Shown: piece after piece, positions 9,130 to 20,228 of the stretch
Numbering within the stretch: the first letter of the stretch is position 1
Layout: each line of letters starts with the position of its first letter
NCBI RefSeq assembly: GCF_003086295.3
Contig: NC_092053.1
Span: 120,052,445 to 120,116,444 of the forward strand
DNA: 64,000 nucleotides
Reading direction: 5' to 3'
DNA from: Arachis hypogaea
Lineage: Eukaryota > Streptophyta > Magnoliopsida > Fabales > Fabaceae
Translations under genes and position numbers: made by a program
Notes under the pieces: generated by a model
Told to the model about the DNA's origin: nothing
Seen by the model: the letters and a program-made list of their open reading frames with translations, nothing else
Databases searched by the model: none

Positions 9130-11660
9130 TAAATATACTTTTCTTCACGGTTTTGGCCACCTTAGAGCATTCATTTTTGACCCCCTTCTTGATCAATGAC
9201 GGGTTCCATTTAGATCGACTCTTACGGGCCGGATCAATCCTAAAGTTGTAACCTTTTTCGTGGACACCTATGCGATAACACAAATATAGCCATGATCAAT
9301 TCACACTAACACAAATACCAATATAGATCGATGATAAATACAATTATAGCCAACAATAACAATTAAATTACCTGAACCAGACTCATCACCTGTACTAGGT
9401 TGATCAACCTAATCCACATCTGTAGGAGTCTCACCAGCCGCATCCTCACCTCCACAAGTCTCGTCAACCGCATCACCTCCAAGAGTCTCATCAACCGTAT
9501 CCTCATTCTCTTCCTCGTCACCCTCAGGCACAGAAATTCGTGTCAGACTTTGGCGACATCCAATCTTCCTGTAGACACTCCTAACTGAATCAATAGAAGT
9601 TCTTGCCCTAAAATGCTCAGAATAGGCTCGCGGTGGATTCCTCGCATCCAAAGACAATTATCTGGGAACAACTTCAGCCACTGACACTTGTAGAGTATAA
9701 ATCATTAACCCACTGAGATAACTCGGGACCCTGGACCCAATCAATAATGTGTCTATACTATTCCTCATCTTGTGCCACTGTGCCTAGTAACCGTGTCAAT
9801 GAACCTTGCGGTGCCTGTGTCGGCCTGTATGCCTCACACATGGTAGATGGCTGACCATATGGCTGTAAGAAAGGTTCGATGAAAGGTTGTGCATATTCCT
9901 GTAAATGCTTGGGTGTGGATATTATGGTGGGTATGGATATGGCTGTTGATAGGGTAGGTATGGATACGGTGCGTATGCATACGGCTGTGAAACTAGTGGT
10001 TGTTCTTGCCAAGGTGGTCCTTGCTATTGAGGTGGTTGTTCTTGCTGATGTGGTTGCTTTGCTGCCCTTCTTCCTCTTGCTCAGCAAGCTTGGAAAGCCG
10101 CATGTGATCACCGAATTTATACCAATCCATGTACTGGTCGGATGGTTGATAGTTGTCGATATATTCACCTGTCAAGACACACACAGAACTATTTAACCAT
10201 TGTGAGATCTATACTGCATGTTTTATGCCCCATTTCTTATTTTTTGGACCTGTGAACACTATGTTATGGGATGCTCCAAGTTTTATAGCTTTGACTGGGG
10301 GTCTTGATAAAAGCCAAACTATCTTCTAATAATCCTATCAGTCAGATGCTACTCCACAGCCTCAAAACATATTAAAGGTACAGTTGTACTATAAAGATTT
10401 GCACCGTTGTTGATGTCAATTGAAATAACATGCGGCGCAACCCAATTGGGACTGTATGCGTCCCATACAAAATGTAAAAACATATCAAACCTCAAAGGTA
10501 TAAGTGCACCAATCATCAATTTAATTCAATATAACAAAAGGTCTTAGCAATAAAACACGTATCCCATCCGGAGAAAAATCGTCCAACCTTCTCCTGACGT
10601 CAGAGGTTGAGCAATTTTTATAGTGCTCAGTGGTGGGTTGATAATCATTCCACCTGACATATCATGTTCATATTAGAAAGTAATTACTACAACAAAAATA
10701 ACAAAATTGATAACTTAGTCAAATATTACCTGCGAGCGAGTGGAAAGCTGGTATCCACCGGTAAAGACCCTATTGTCAGTATTCATATCCAGGCCCACAC
10801 AAGGATCAATGGACGATCCATGTCCTTGCAATTATATCTCGATGCTCGACATAACGATCGATACATGTATGCAAAGGAAGCAGAACCCCAACTAAACTTA
10901 TGAATTATAGAAAAATCACGAAGCAACGACAAATACTTTCAGTGCACAGAAATTCCAGACCTGTCACTAAATAACGTCATACCAAATAGACACATTATGT
11001 GAAATTTCACATAAATTTTCTTACTTACTTGATTAGTCAAATGTTAGCGCCATTTTAGGGTGCGAAACCATGCCAGCTTGATTCTGCTTCCTTTGTCATT
11101 GTTTGGCCCAGGAGCAATACCAAATTGGGCCAAACACTCGTTTTCTAACCCACTGGTACTGTGATCAGTTGATCCAGTCACCGGCAAACCATCAGTTTGG
11201 AGTCCAAAAATCATTGCGATCCTCCAAAGTGATCGTGCACTCGTCGTGTGGAAGATGAAACGTGTGCATTTCAGGACGCCACCTTTCAACCAGTGTGTCT
11301 ACAGTCGGCCTATGAGACACGATCCTTCCAATTTGAGATACATAATAGAACCCGCTCGCTCTCAGTTGTTCTTCCACTCTGTTATCATATGAGTCTATTT
11401 GGCGTAAGTGTCTCATGTGCAAATTTCTTGAGTCCTGAAAACAAAAAATAATAATTAACAGTAAATCACTATAACCAGCTCATGACTACTATTATATTCA
11501 ACACTTACTGAAGTACTGCATATCTAATAATTGATGATTACTAAATAAACTACTAATTATATTAACTACTATAATAAACACAAAAATTACTTACATATAC
11601 AGAATGTCGATGATATTTTACAATATGGTTCTCAGCATGTATGATGTCACGTTTTTCCAT
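9130..11660 (-). pseudogene. Plant mobile domain (PMD, MAIN-like) gene, decayed
   Basis: Read on the - strand. Exon 1 starts with ATG at 11660 (MEKRDIIHAENHIV) and ends at a GTAAGT donor (11594-11589). Exon 2 begins after a CAG acceptor at 11434 and contains RHLRQIDSYDNRVEEQLRAS, HRPTVDTLVERWRPE, TFHLP and, after a frameshift near 11230, GLQTDGLPVTG. A further exon at about 10901-10740 has SWGSASFAYMYRSLCRASRY, and another at about 10470-10150 has TVPLICFEAVE. The tail includes an acidic stretch (about 9410-9530) and a last exon ending near 9130 (NPSLIKKGVKNECSK). This order matches the PMD family (aminotransferase-like, PP7L partners MAIN/MAIL1), often found with transposons. Several stops and a frameshift make it non-coding now. 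Family call firm, exon limits approximate. Confidence 0.8.
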
Positions 11661-11846
11661 CTTTCTCTTTTCTAAACTCTACATTAAAAAGAACATATGA
11701 ATAATAAAAATATTTTTATAAAGAATATTTGAAATGAATGATATTTTATTATAAATATATCTATCCTAATTGTTAACCGTTAATAATTCTGTTTATGTTT
11801 ATTTAAAAAATATTTTAAATAAAACCAAAATTAATATATCCTAAAA

Positions 11847-11896
<50 letters not shown>

Positions 11897-13069
11897 TAAT
11901 AAAAAGTAACGTCACTATAATTAATTTTATTTTCTAATAATAGTTCAGATTTAATTAAAAGATATTTCAACCAAAACTAACATCACTAAAAACATAAATT
12001 AATAATAATTGAAATTAATGTTTTATGTAAAATAAAAAATTAAAATAATTACTAAATAATTCTATTTTTTAATATTTTTTTTAATAATAATTCATCTTTA
12101 ATTAAATATTTCAAGCAAAACTAAAATATAAATTAATAATCTTGAAACTAATGTTTTATGTAAAAAAAGTTTTGAAAATTATTAAATAATTATTTTTTTA
12201 ATTCTGTTTTTTTAATTAATAAAATAATAAATGAATTATAAAGTAAAAATATTTCTTAAAAAAAGACCAAACATTAATAATAATAATGAACTATTAATAC
12301 ATAAATAATCTTGTTTTTGAAAACAGCTATTTTAAATAACACTAACCCTAAAGTTAACACTAACACTAAGTCACTAACAATAATTAATTTACTAAAACCA
12401 ACCCTAACACTAACTAACACCTGTACTAACTCGGTACTACTACTAGCTAACAATTAATTAACTTACTATTAATCAACAACAAAATAACCTAAAAAATTTA
12501 CAAAACCTTACACTAATTTTTAAAAAAAAATTTCACACTTTCAGTTAAAAAAAAAAAGCAATAACCAACACATATAAGTATTTACTTGAATGGCTTTGGT
12601 TTAGTTATGGTGACTGGTGAGTATGGTGCTACCATTTTACTTGTTTTTGGTAGGTTTGCTCATTTTTGGTGGAGTAAGAATGACAATGATAGAAGAGAGC
12701 CGTTTTATGAAACTGGAAAGAGAAGAAAAAAAAACGAGAAAGAGAACATGGTTGCTAGGGTGAAAAAATTTCACGTTGAAAAAAGAGAGCCCGTCAGGTC
12801 AGCCACGTGTTACCATGCACAGAAAACGTCATTAATGTTTTGTGACGATAGTGACGTGGATGGAAAAGTGATAGTGACATTTTCTTGTAGTCATTAGAAA
12901 TTTTCACAACGGCGTCAAACACAGTTTTTTGGCATTTTGGTGGATTACACCAATTTCGGCCCAATATTAAAAATAGAAATCCAACATAAATTATTTATTT
13001 TAAATTAGATAAATATCTAAATTAATCATAAGAAAGTTTTTATTGGATATTTTAAACAATTTTGTTAGG
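11661..13069. other. AT-rich spacer with an (ATA)n tract
   Basis: No gene seen. An ATA/AAT microsatellite lies at about 11850-11893. The 103-codon + frame at 12586-12897 has no recognisable domain. It may hold the upstream region of the PMD gene or the end of a MULE, but I could not identify a terminal inverted repeat. Confidence 0.5.
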
Positions 13070-13216
13070 TATATACTAAAATCAGTCACTAAGATAGAAT
13101 ACACATTAGAATATAAAATATATATTAAAATAAATTAAACTACATATGTATTTATATATAAATACATATAGTGACTGATTTTAATAATTTATTTTAATGG
13201 CTAATTTTAGTATATA
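13070..13216. mobile_element. Short MITE-like inverted-repeat element
   Basis: A perfect 13-bp terminal inverted repeat, TATATACTAAAAT (13070-13082) and ATTTTAGTATATA (13204-13216), with an inner AAAATCAGTCACTA/TAGTGACTGATTTT pair (13078-13091 and 13169-13182). It is 147 bp with no coding capacity. No clear target duplication, so the superfamily is open. Confidence 0.7.
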
Positions 13217-14020
13217 AATAATATTTTTTTATTTCAATACTTAAACAAATTTTTTTTGAAGTCCTCAAAAATCACTTTAGTCAAATAAATTGGTCCCTCG
13301 AGTTAGAAATATAACCATTAATGTTGTCTTCTCTTATCAGCTTAAATTTTTGGGATGAGTGATTTCATGACATAGTATCAAAGCTCTATGTCCGAAAGGT
13401 CAAGAGTTCGATCATTGGTGAACTCCAAAAATGAAAAAAAATAATGTTGCTTTTGAAAGTCTATGCAAAAAAATCAAACAAACCTAAAAGAGATTCTTGT
13501 TTAAAGATGAATAATATAACGATTAATAATATTACTTTCTCCTATCAACTTAAACTTTTAGAATAAATGGTTTCATGACATCTCTATTCTTTTAAAAGAA
13601 GACTAATTTATCTTGGAGTACATTTTTTGAGACTTGCTTATCTTGTAATAAAATTTATTAAAAATTTATTTATTCAATCCATATTAAAAATTTAATTAAA
13701 AATGATGAAAAAACAATTTATCTGACAAGAGTAATTTTTAAATAATAAAATCTTATTAGAGATTAAAATATTTAATCTAAAATTTCTTACAATCAATTTA
13801 AGTATTTATGCTTTTAATTTTAGTAATTATGCCTTTCTAGAAGATGACCATCCATATCTTTAGTACAATTGTCAAAGGGTTCCATGTAGCCACATAGAGC
13901 ATATTATGATTGATTTTCTCATATTCAAGTGTCCATTTTAACCGAAACACTTCGATTGTTTATTATCAATCTCTTGAATGGTGAGCTTCAAGATTTTATA
14001 CTGTTGACCTATGTGACACG
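13217..14020. other. Spacer with a degraded direct repeat
   Basis: No gene. Bases around 13309-13376 and 13510-13580 are related direct copies (CTCCTATCAACTTAAACTTTT...TTTCATGACAT). The first continues into TAGTATCAAAGCTC...GTCAAGAGTTCGATC, which looks like a worn tRNA-iMet primer site or a tRNA-derived box, so it is perhaps an LTR or SINE remnant. Confidence 0.4.
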
Positions 14021-14170
14021 TGTTATAAATTTGTGATATAAAAAATTAAGTATTAATTAAAAGTTATTAATTTATATTTTTAAAATATTTAATTTAATTT
14101 GATTTATTTTGATTTTGTTTATTTAATTACTAAATTAGATCTTATATTATGGGTTTAGGGTTTTCTTTAT

Positions 14171-14306
14171 GGGAGTGCTACGGGCCAGTAATTTTTGTGA
14201 TTTGCATGATTTTAATGGGGTGAGATTTCATCCAATGACTCACTTTTCTTTGCTGGTTACATGCTGGCCAAAATTTAGAAAAGTTGTTGATCCCCTAGAC
14301 TTTTCC
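14171..14306. mobile_element. MITE with 9-bp TSD TTTCTTTAT
   Basis: 136 bp flanked by TTTCTTTAT at 14162-14170 and 14307-14315. The ends are imperfect inverted repeats, GGGAGTGCTACGGGCCAG and (reverse strand) GGAAAAGTCTAGGGGATCA, with an inner ATTTTGGCCAGCA-like match. A nine-base duplication suggests a Mutator-type MITE. It sits inside the first LTR of the array. Confidence 0.7.
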
Positions 14307-14325
14307 TTTCTTTATTTTAACATAA

Positions 14326-16068
14326 GAGTTATTCTTTGCATACAAGTCCTTTTTTATACAAGTTCTTACAAGTTATTTATATTTACGTGCGTACGTTCTT
14401 CTTGGTGCCCTGATGCACGTTTTTCTTCTTTCTTTTGTTATCATCGTCACCAATACCACGTCCTCCTCCTCTTCTTCTTCTTTCTTTTTTCATTAGAATT
14501 TCTTCTTCTCCTTCATTTTCTTCCTTCTCCTCTATCATCAATTATCTCGTTGTTGAAAATAATGAATAATTTAAGTTCAGATTATCAATTAAACCAGAAC
14601 GAAAATGATTATTGTTTTGAATCCAATCAAGTGACTGAGGTGTGGTTCAATTCTAGTTAATTTTTTTGTTAGTAGTTTATAATTCTATAGGTGAATAATA
14701 TTTCATCGTTGATGGTTTGAATTGAATATAATGTAAAACTTCTGCATTAAAGAAAATATTTTTCTGTATTTGCAGCAAATTAAATTTGGGTGTAACACGA
14801 AGATATTTGAGTGTATTGTTTAAGAATTTTTTGTGTATGTGTGCTGATAAATTCTGCATAATTCAAAACTCTTCTTCTCCCTCTTCCTCATCTTCTGCTA
14901 CTTCTTCTTCTTCTTTCTCATCATCATCATCATCATCATCATCTTTTTCTTCTTCTTCTTCTTTTTTTCTTATTCATCCTTTTTTTTGTTTTATCTTCTC
15001 AAATTTCTTCTTGTTTTACTCTTTTAACAAGAATAAAAACAAAAAAATCAAAAAAAGAAGAAGCACATAATGCTGCAAAATTACTTAGAAAATGATGAAC
15101 TTACATTCATTTAACTAAAAGAAAGAAAGAAATAAGGAAGAAAAGAAGAAGAAGAAAATAATGCAGCATTAGAGAAAATATTTTGCTGTATTTGCAGCAA
15201 ATTTGGGTGTAACACAAAGATGTTCAGGTGTAACACGAAGATATTCGAGTGCATTGTTTAAGAATTTTTGGTGTATGTGTGCTGATAAGTTCTGCATAAT
15301 TTAAAACTCTTCCTCTTCCTCTGTTTTATCTTCAACTGCTTCTTCTTCTTTTCTTTCATCATCATCACCATCTTCTTCTTCTTTTCTTATTCATCTTTTT
15401 CTTTTTATTTTACATTCTCAAGTTTCTTTTTGTTTTATTCTTTTAACAAGAATAAAAACAAAAAAATCAAATAAAAAAAAGAAAAACACACATAATGCTG
15501 CAAAATTACTTGAAAGATGATGAACTTACATTCATTCAACTAAAAGAAAGAAATAAGGAAAAAAAAAGAAGAAAAAAATGCAGCATTAGAGGAAATATTT
15601 TTCTGTATTTGCAGCAAATTTGGGTAATACGAAGATATTTGGGTGTAACACGAAGATATTCGAGTGTATTGTTTAAGAATTTTTGGTGTATGTATGCTGA
15701 TAAGTTCTGCATAATTCAAAATTCTTCATCTTTCTCCTCCTCATCTTCTGCTACTTCTTCTTTTTTATTTTCTTATTTCATATTCTCATAATTTTTCTTG
15801 GGAGGAAAAAATCAAACAAAAAAGAAAAAAATACATAATGTTACAAAATCAATAGAAAAAGGAGGAGGGAAAAAAATGCATGCAGCAACAACAACAGTAA
15901 TAAAGAAAACGACGATGAAGATGAAACACGCCAAAAAAAAGGAAGAGAAACGCAAAAAAGAAGGAGAAGAAGAAGGAATAGGAGGAGGAGGAGAAGGAAT
16001 ACGCGCGCGTTAAGTAAGTGACTTGTATGACTTGTATGCCAAAAAGACTTATATGTGTAGCAGTACTC
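14326..16068. mobile_element. Non-autonomous MULE with 9-bp TSD TTAACATAA
   Basis: 1743 bp flanked by TTAACATAA at 14317-14325 and 16069-16077. The ends form an inverted repeat: GAGTTATTCTTTGCATACAAGTC at the left, GAGTACTGC...GGCATACAAGTC on the reverse strand at the right, continuing through ACAAGT and CTTAC blocks. No transposase. The serine-rich frames at about 14786-15070 and 15495-15791 come from CTT/CAT repeats. Nine-base duplications are the Mutator hallmark. Inserted 10 bp after the preceding MITE. Confidence 0.85.
14735..15860 (+). repeat. About 420-bp tandem repeat, ~2.6 copies
   Basis: The block CTGTATTTGCAGCAAAT...GTGTAACACGAAGATATT...TTCTGCATAATTCAAAA, followed by a CTT/TCATCA-rich stretch and AATAAAAACAAAAAAATCAAA, recurs from about 14765, 15187 and 15603. 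Period about 420 bp. Copies differ mainly in length of the trinucleotide tracts. Confidence 0.85.
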
Positions 16069-16390
16069 TTAACATAATAAGAGATTATAAATACCTCATA
16101 AGTTATTGTAGTCGTAATTTAGATATTAGAGGTGTGAAAATTTTCCTTTTGATTTGGTGATAAAACCATAATGTGGACAATTAAAATTGTGTGAGTCCAT
16201 CTCTTATTGCATTGGAAATTTGGGTAGAAGGTTGATCGAGGAGTCCCTTCGATTTAATTCCCAAACTATGACGTGGACAAGTCAGGTTGAGAAGTCTCTT
16301 TCTTGTTCCTTAAAAAAAGTGAGTAGAAAATAGAGTGATTATCTTTGTATTCAATTTCAATCTATCCTTTTTGTTTACCTTTTTTTTTTT

Positions 16391-17061
16391 GGTGACTGAA
16401 ATAAATTAAACAAAGAAAAACAAAAGAAACAAAACAAGGAACTGCTTAAATAGAGGGACAGTCCCGTTTAAGACTACTCTTAAACTCCTCCCAAGGTGAA
16501 AGAAGCTCCACATGCGAAAGTTGTAACTTCATCGCCATCTTTGCCATAGTATCTGCCACCGTGTTTGCATCTCTCATAATCAAACGAAAGTCAACACGCC
16601 AATTCCAATGCATGATATCTCTTATTTTGAGCACCAGTGGATCAATAAACCCAAAACCATCTTGAGTAACAAGATTAAATGCTTCCACACAATCCGTCTC
16701 ACAAATAACATCTCGTTGACCCACATCCCAAGCTAAGAGATATCCTCTCCAAATAGCAAACAATTCTCCTTGAAGAATACTATTACTCTCAATCATTCCC
16801 AAACACCCCATTTGCCAGCTCCCATTACAATCTCTAATAACACAAGCAAAACCAATACTATCACCCGAACCAAAATAACTAGCATCACAATTAATCTTAA
16901 AAGTACCAATGGATGGGGGATTCCAAAAACCATTTAGAGTAGAGGGAAGGGACATACGTTGTAATTCAAAAATATTTCTAAGCTCCTTTTCTGAAGTTAA
17001 TGCCAGACAAATGACTTTTTCCGGAGGCCAAGTTTCATGGGGATTAAAGATGTCGTTATTT
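16391..17061 (-). mobile_element. 5'-truncated LINE (L1-type) insertion
   Basis: Flanked by a 17-bp direct repeat TTTTTGTTTACCTTTTT (16368-16384 and 17062-17078). On the - strand the element ends in a short A tract next to the left copy, as expected of target-primed reverse transcription. Only the 3' end with the RNase H part of ORF2 is present. Inserted near the end of the first LTR of the tandem array. Confidence 0.8.
16446..17048 (-). pseudogene. LINE ORF2 C-terminus, RNase H (RVT_3) domain
   Basis: The frame is open from about 17048 through 16446, longer than the first ATG suggests. It carries FKINCDASYF, then VIRDCNGSW, ELFAIWRGYLLAW, ICETDCVEAF, and RDANTVADTMAKMA near the end. This is the plant LINE-type RNase H fold (Asp in NCDAS, Glu in GELFA, Asp in ETDC, Asp in DANTVAD). 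The 5' truncation removes endonuclease and reverse transcriptase, so it cannot be functional alone. Confidence 0.85.
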
Positions 17062-17244
17062 TTTTTGTTTACCTTTTTAATTTTAATGTATCTTTTTTAT
17101 TCAATTTGAAAAAAAATAAAAATAAAATAAAAAACAAAAAGAAAAGAAAAAAACAGAAATTATCTTTCTTTTATTTATTCTTTTTATACACTATTTTTCA
17201 GCTACAAGATTCTAGGATAAATCTTTTTTGAAGGAGAGAAATGA

Positions 17245-17760
17245 TACGTATTTCAAATATTCGTGATATGAAGAGTTCAAATATTATTTAAAAGTTATTA
17301 ATTTATTTTTTAAAATATTCAATTTAATTTGATATGTTTTGATTTTATTTATTTAGTTATTAAATTAGACTTTATATTTGTTGGCTTAGGATTTTTAGTT
17401 TTAACCTAATAAGAGGTTATAAATATCTCATAAACTATTGTTGTCGTCATATTCAGTAATTAGAAGAATGTCAAAGTACTTTTTTGGTTTCGTGATAAAA
17501 TCATGGTGTGTACAAATGAGGTTGAGTGAGTCTTTTTCTTGTTGCACGAAAAATTGGGTAGAAGATTGAGGAGTCTCTTTCATTCAATTCTCAAACTATA
17601 ATGTTGATCAGTTAAATTGAAGAGTCTCTTTTTTATTGTATTAAAAAATTGGATAAAAAATAAAATAATTATTTTTGTATTTAATTTTAATCTATTTTTT
17701 TTAATTTCAATTGATTTTTTTTATGTCAATTCTTATTTTTTTTCCTTTTATTTCTTATTA
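17245..17760 (+). repeat. Middle LTR of the tandem array
   Basis: The uninterrupted LTR copy. It begins near TGATACGTATTTCAAATATTCG after a purine tract and contains GGTTATAAATATCTC (probable TATA region). It ends just before the primer-site-like TGATATCAGAG at 17763-17773. End points good to about 5-10 bp. Confidence 0.65.
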
Positions 17761-18288
17761 TTTGATATCAGAGTTTAGATATTAAATTAATTCTTATTAA
17801 TCTATATTTATTGTTGTTGTTTCATAAAAAAAATCTTGGTTCGGTCTCTGTTGCTGTGTGTTCTGCTTTGTCTCTTTCACTCATTGTGCTTATTTTCTTG
17901 TTTAATCTTTTTTTTCTTTCTCGTTTGTGTCGTTCTCACATTCGTTCGCATTTTTCTTATTGTTATTATTTCTTATTGTTTTTTATTGTTTCCAGTAGCG
18001 TTTAGATTTTATCCCAAAAAAAAAAAATTCCAATGTCTCTCGCATCCTTTTTTATATTTTTATCGTCCTTATTTTTTGTGTTGTGTCTCATTATTATTTT
18101 ATGGTTCTTATTGATCTCATTATTTATCAAAAAAAAAAATAAATAAAAAAACATATACTGAAAAAAAAAAGAAAAAAGAAAAAATATATATAACAAAAAA
18201 AATAATAATTTTCTTTGTATTTGTTCTTTTTATGTATTTTTTTACCTACAAAATTTGAATATGAATCTTTTTAAAAAGGAGGAGAATT
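17761..18288 (+). other. Short interior between the second and third LTR
   Basis: Starts with TTTGATATCAGAGTTTAG, continues as T-rich then A-rich sequence, and ends in a purine-rich AAAAAGGAGGAGAA tract. Overlapping small frames (17811-18196) are low-complexity hydrophobic translations and are not called as genes. No gag or pol. Confidence 0.6.
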
Positions 18289-18580
18289 ATAAGTGCATCA
18301 AATATTTGTGATATGAAAAGATTAATTATTATTTAGAAGTTATTAATTTATATTTTTGAGAATGTTTAATTTAGTTTGATATATTTTGATTTTATTTATT
18401 TAGTTACTAAATTAGATCTTATGTTATGGATTTAGTATTTTTTTTATTTTAACATAATAAGAAATTATAAATACCTTTTAAATTATTGTAGTCGTAATTC
18501 AGATATTAGAAGTGTGAAAATTCTCTTTTTAATTTGATAATAAAACCATACGTGGATAATTGAGGTTGAGTGAGTTCCTC

Positions 18581-18842
18581 GGCTTTTTTACCTAAATGCG
18601 CATGTAAAATGTTTTAATTCTCAAAATGCGCATGATTTGAAATTTTTCTGAAAATACGCACTTCCATTTCTTGGCCGGTGTCTGCGAAATAGAATCCAAC
18701 TCTATTTCACTCTAAGTGCCCACAAAATGGGCAAACCATATCAGATTTAGCTCCCACGAAATGGGTTGTCCATTTCCTTGGTGGCAGCAGCAAATTAGGA
18801 AGAACAACTCAGGAGCGCCAGACACGAAATGGGATCACTGTG
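18581..18842 (+). repeat. Left terminal inverted repeat of the MULE
   Basis: Pairs with the reverse complement of 24053-24277 and, continuing across the copia insertion, of about 19893-19929. Landmarks: CATGTAAAATGTTTTAATTCTCAAAATGCGC, CTGCGAAATAGAATYCAACTC, CCCACGAAATGGGTTG, GGTGGCAGCAG, ACAACTCA. Confidence 0.85.
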
Positions 18843-19929
18843 GAAGTTGCTTTTCAAATTTGTTTCGATGCATCAATTTTCAGTTTTTCTCAATGCTTAT
18901 CTATTCTCTTTTTCCACTTGTTATATGCTCTATTTCAATCTTTTTTTTTCCTTTTTGTTTGACATATATATTTGCTTTTATAATTTTTTTATTATTTTTT
19001 TGTTCATATGAATTCTTTTTTTTTCTATCTTTTACTATATTATATTTATGTTGTGTATGAAATTTTTTTATTTTGTTATTTATTTTATTTAGTTTTTATT
19101 GTATTTTTTTGTTCATATGATATATGTTGATGGTTTTATGAAATTTTTATTATCTTTTATCTATATGATTTTTTTTTCTATTATTTGATATATTCTATCT
19201 TTGTTTTATATTTATTTTTTATTTTTTATTTTGACTTTGTAAAATTTGTAATTATAATTATTATATACTACGTTTATTATCAAAATTTTGTATAATATAA
19301 AATATGATTCTATAAAAAATGACAAAATAAATAAAAAATTAATTATAAGTAACAATATAGCCATAAATAATGAAAATTTATAGTCCAAAATAATACTAAA
19401 TTAAAGAGTACGGGGTAATATTAGAAAAATTATAAAATATTTTTTTTGTTTAACATTATAAAATTTATAGTACTCTCTTTTATATTTTTTATTGTATTTA
19501 TTTATTTATATAATAAATATTTTTTATATTATTTTTGTTAGGTTCTGTTTTTGCATGTATATAAAAAAAATAATTTAAATTGATGTCTCTTTTAGTAATT
19601 TTTCATCTAAGATTTTGAGTAGTATAATCTAAACAACATTTATTTTGCTATAATCAATTTTGATACAAATATTGTCAAACATAAATCACGTTATCTCAAA
19701 CTTACTTTTTATCAAAATCAATTTTGTAAAATCAATTTTATGCAAACTCACGTTTGCCAAACACATACGAAGCTAGATTAGTCAAAGTTTTGCTAATAAA
19801 TAAAAGGAGGGGCAAATCCACAACTGACGTAACTTTAGTACTGAAACTAGGGGAGCAGTAAGAGAGCTAAATGGAATTGGGCAACTCACCTCCGCAGTGC
19901 CCCCATTTTGCGCCTGCGCCCATGAGTTG

Positions 19930-20228
19930 TAATAAAATTGTGAAATAATAGAAAATTAAAAGAATTGTGAAAGAAAAAGATGAAGAAATTTTATTGATTG
20001 TTGATTGAATGAATTGTAAACTATGAAAGTAAAACTAAGTATATATAGAGTATTGGCCTATGAAAGATAAAATTAGATAAAGATAAGATATAGATAAAGA
20101 TAAAGATAACTATAAGATAAGATAAAGATTAAATTATAATTTAATTTGTGTATTCTGTTGGGCTGAATTTGTGGGCCGTGAGACGTCTTTATTGTTGTCA
20201 TGGGCTAAGGTGGAAGAGTGGTTTAATA
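19930..20228 (-). repeat. 3' LTR of the copia element
   Basis: 299 bp. It also encodes the last ~31 residues and the stop (20134) of the pol frame. Repeated GATAAAGATA/GATAAGATA units lie at about 20067-20130. Confidence 0.92.

Noticed and set aside
9879..10196. 105-codon + strand frame
   Set aside because: Antisense of PMD pseudogene exons.
12586..12897. 103-codon + frame in the AT-rich spacer
   Set aside because: No recognisable domain, no upstream features, and it sits among transposon remains.
13376..13426. Possible SINE or tRNA-like B box (GTCAAGAGTTCGATC)
   Set aside because: No matching A box at the right distance and no clear tail; could equally be a worn primer site, so left as unassigned.
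14786..15070. Serine-rich frames (also 15495-15791)
   Set aside because: Arise from CTT/TCA tracts in the 420-bp tandem repeat.
18002..18196. Phe/Leu-rich small frames suggesting membrane peptides
   Set aside because: T-rich/A-rich low complexity in the interior of a non-autonomous retroelement.
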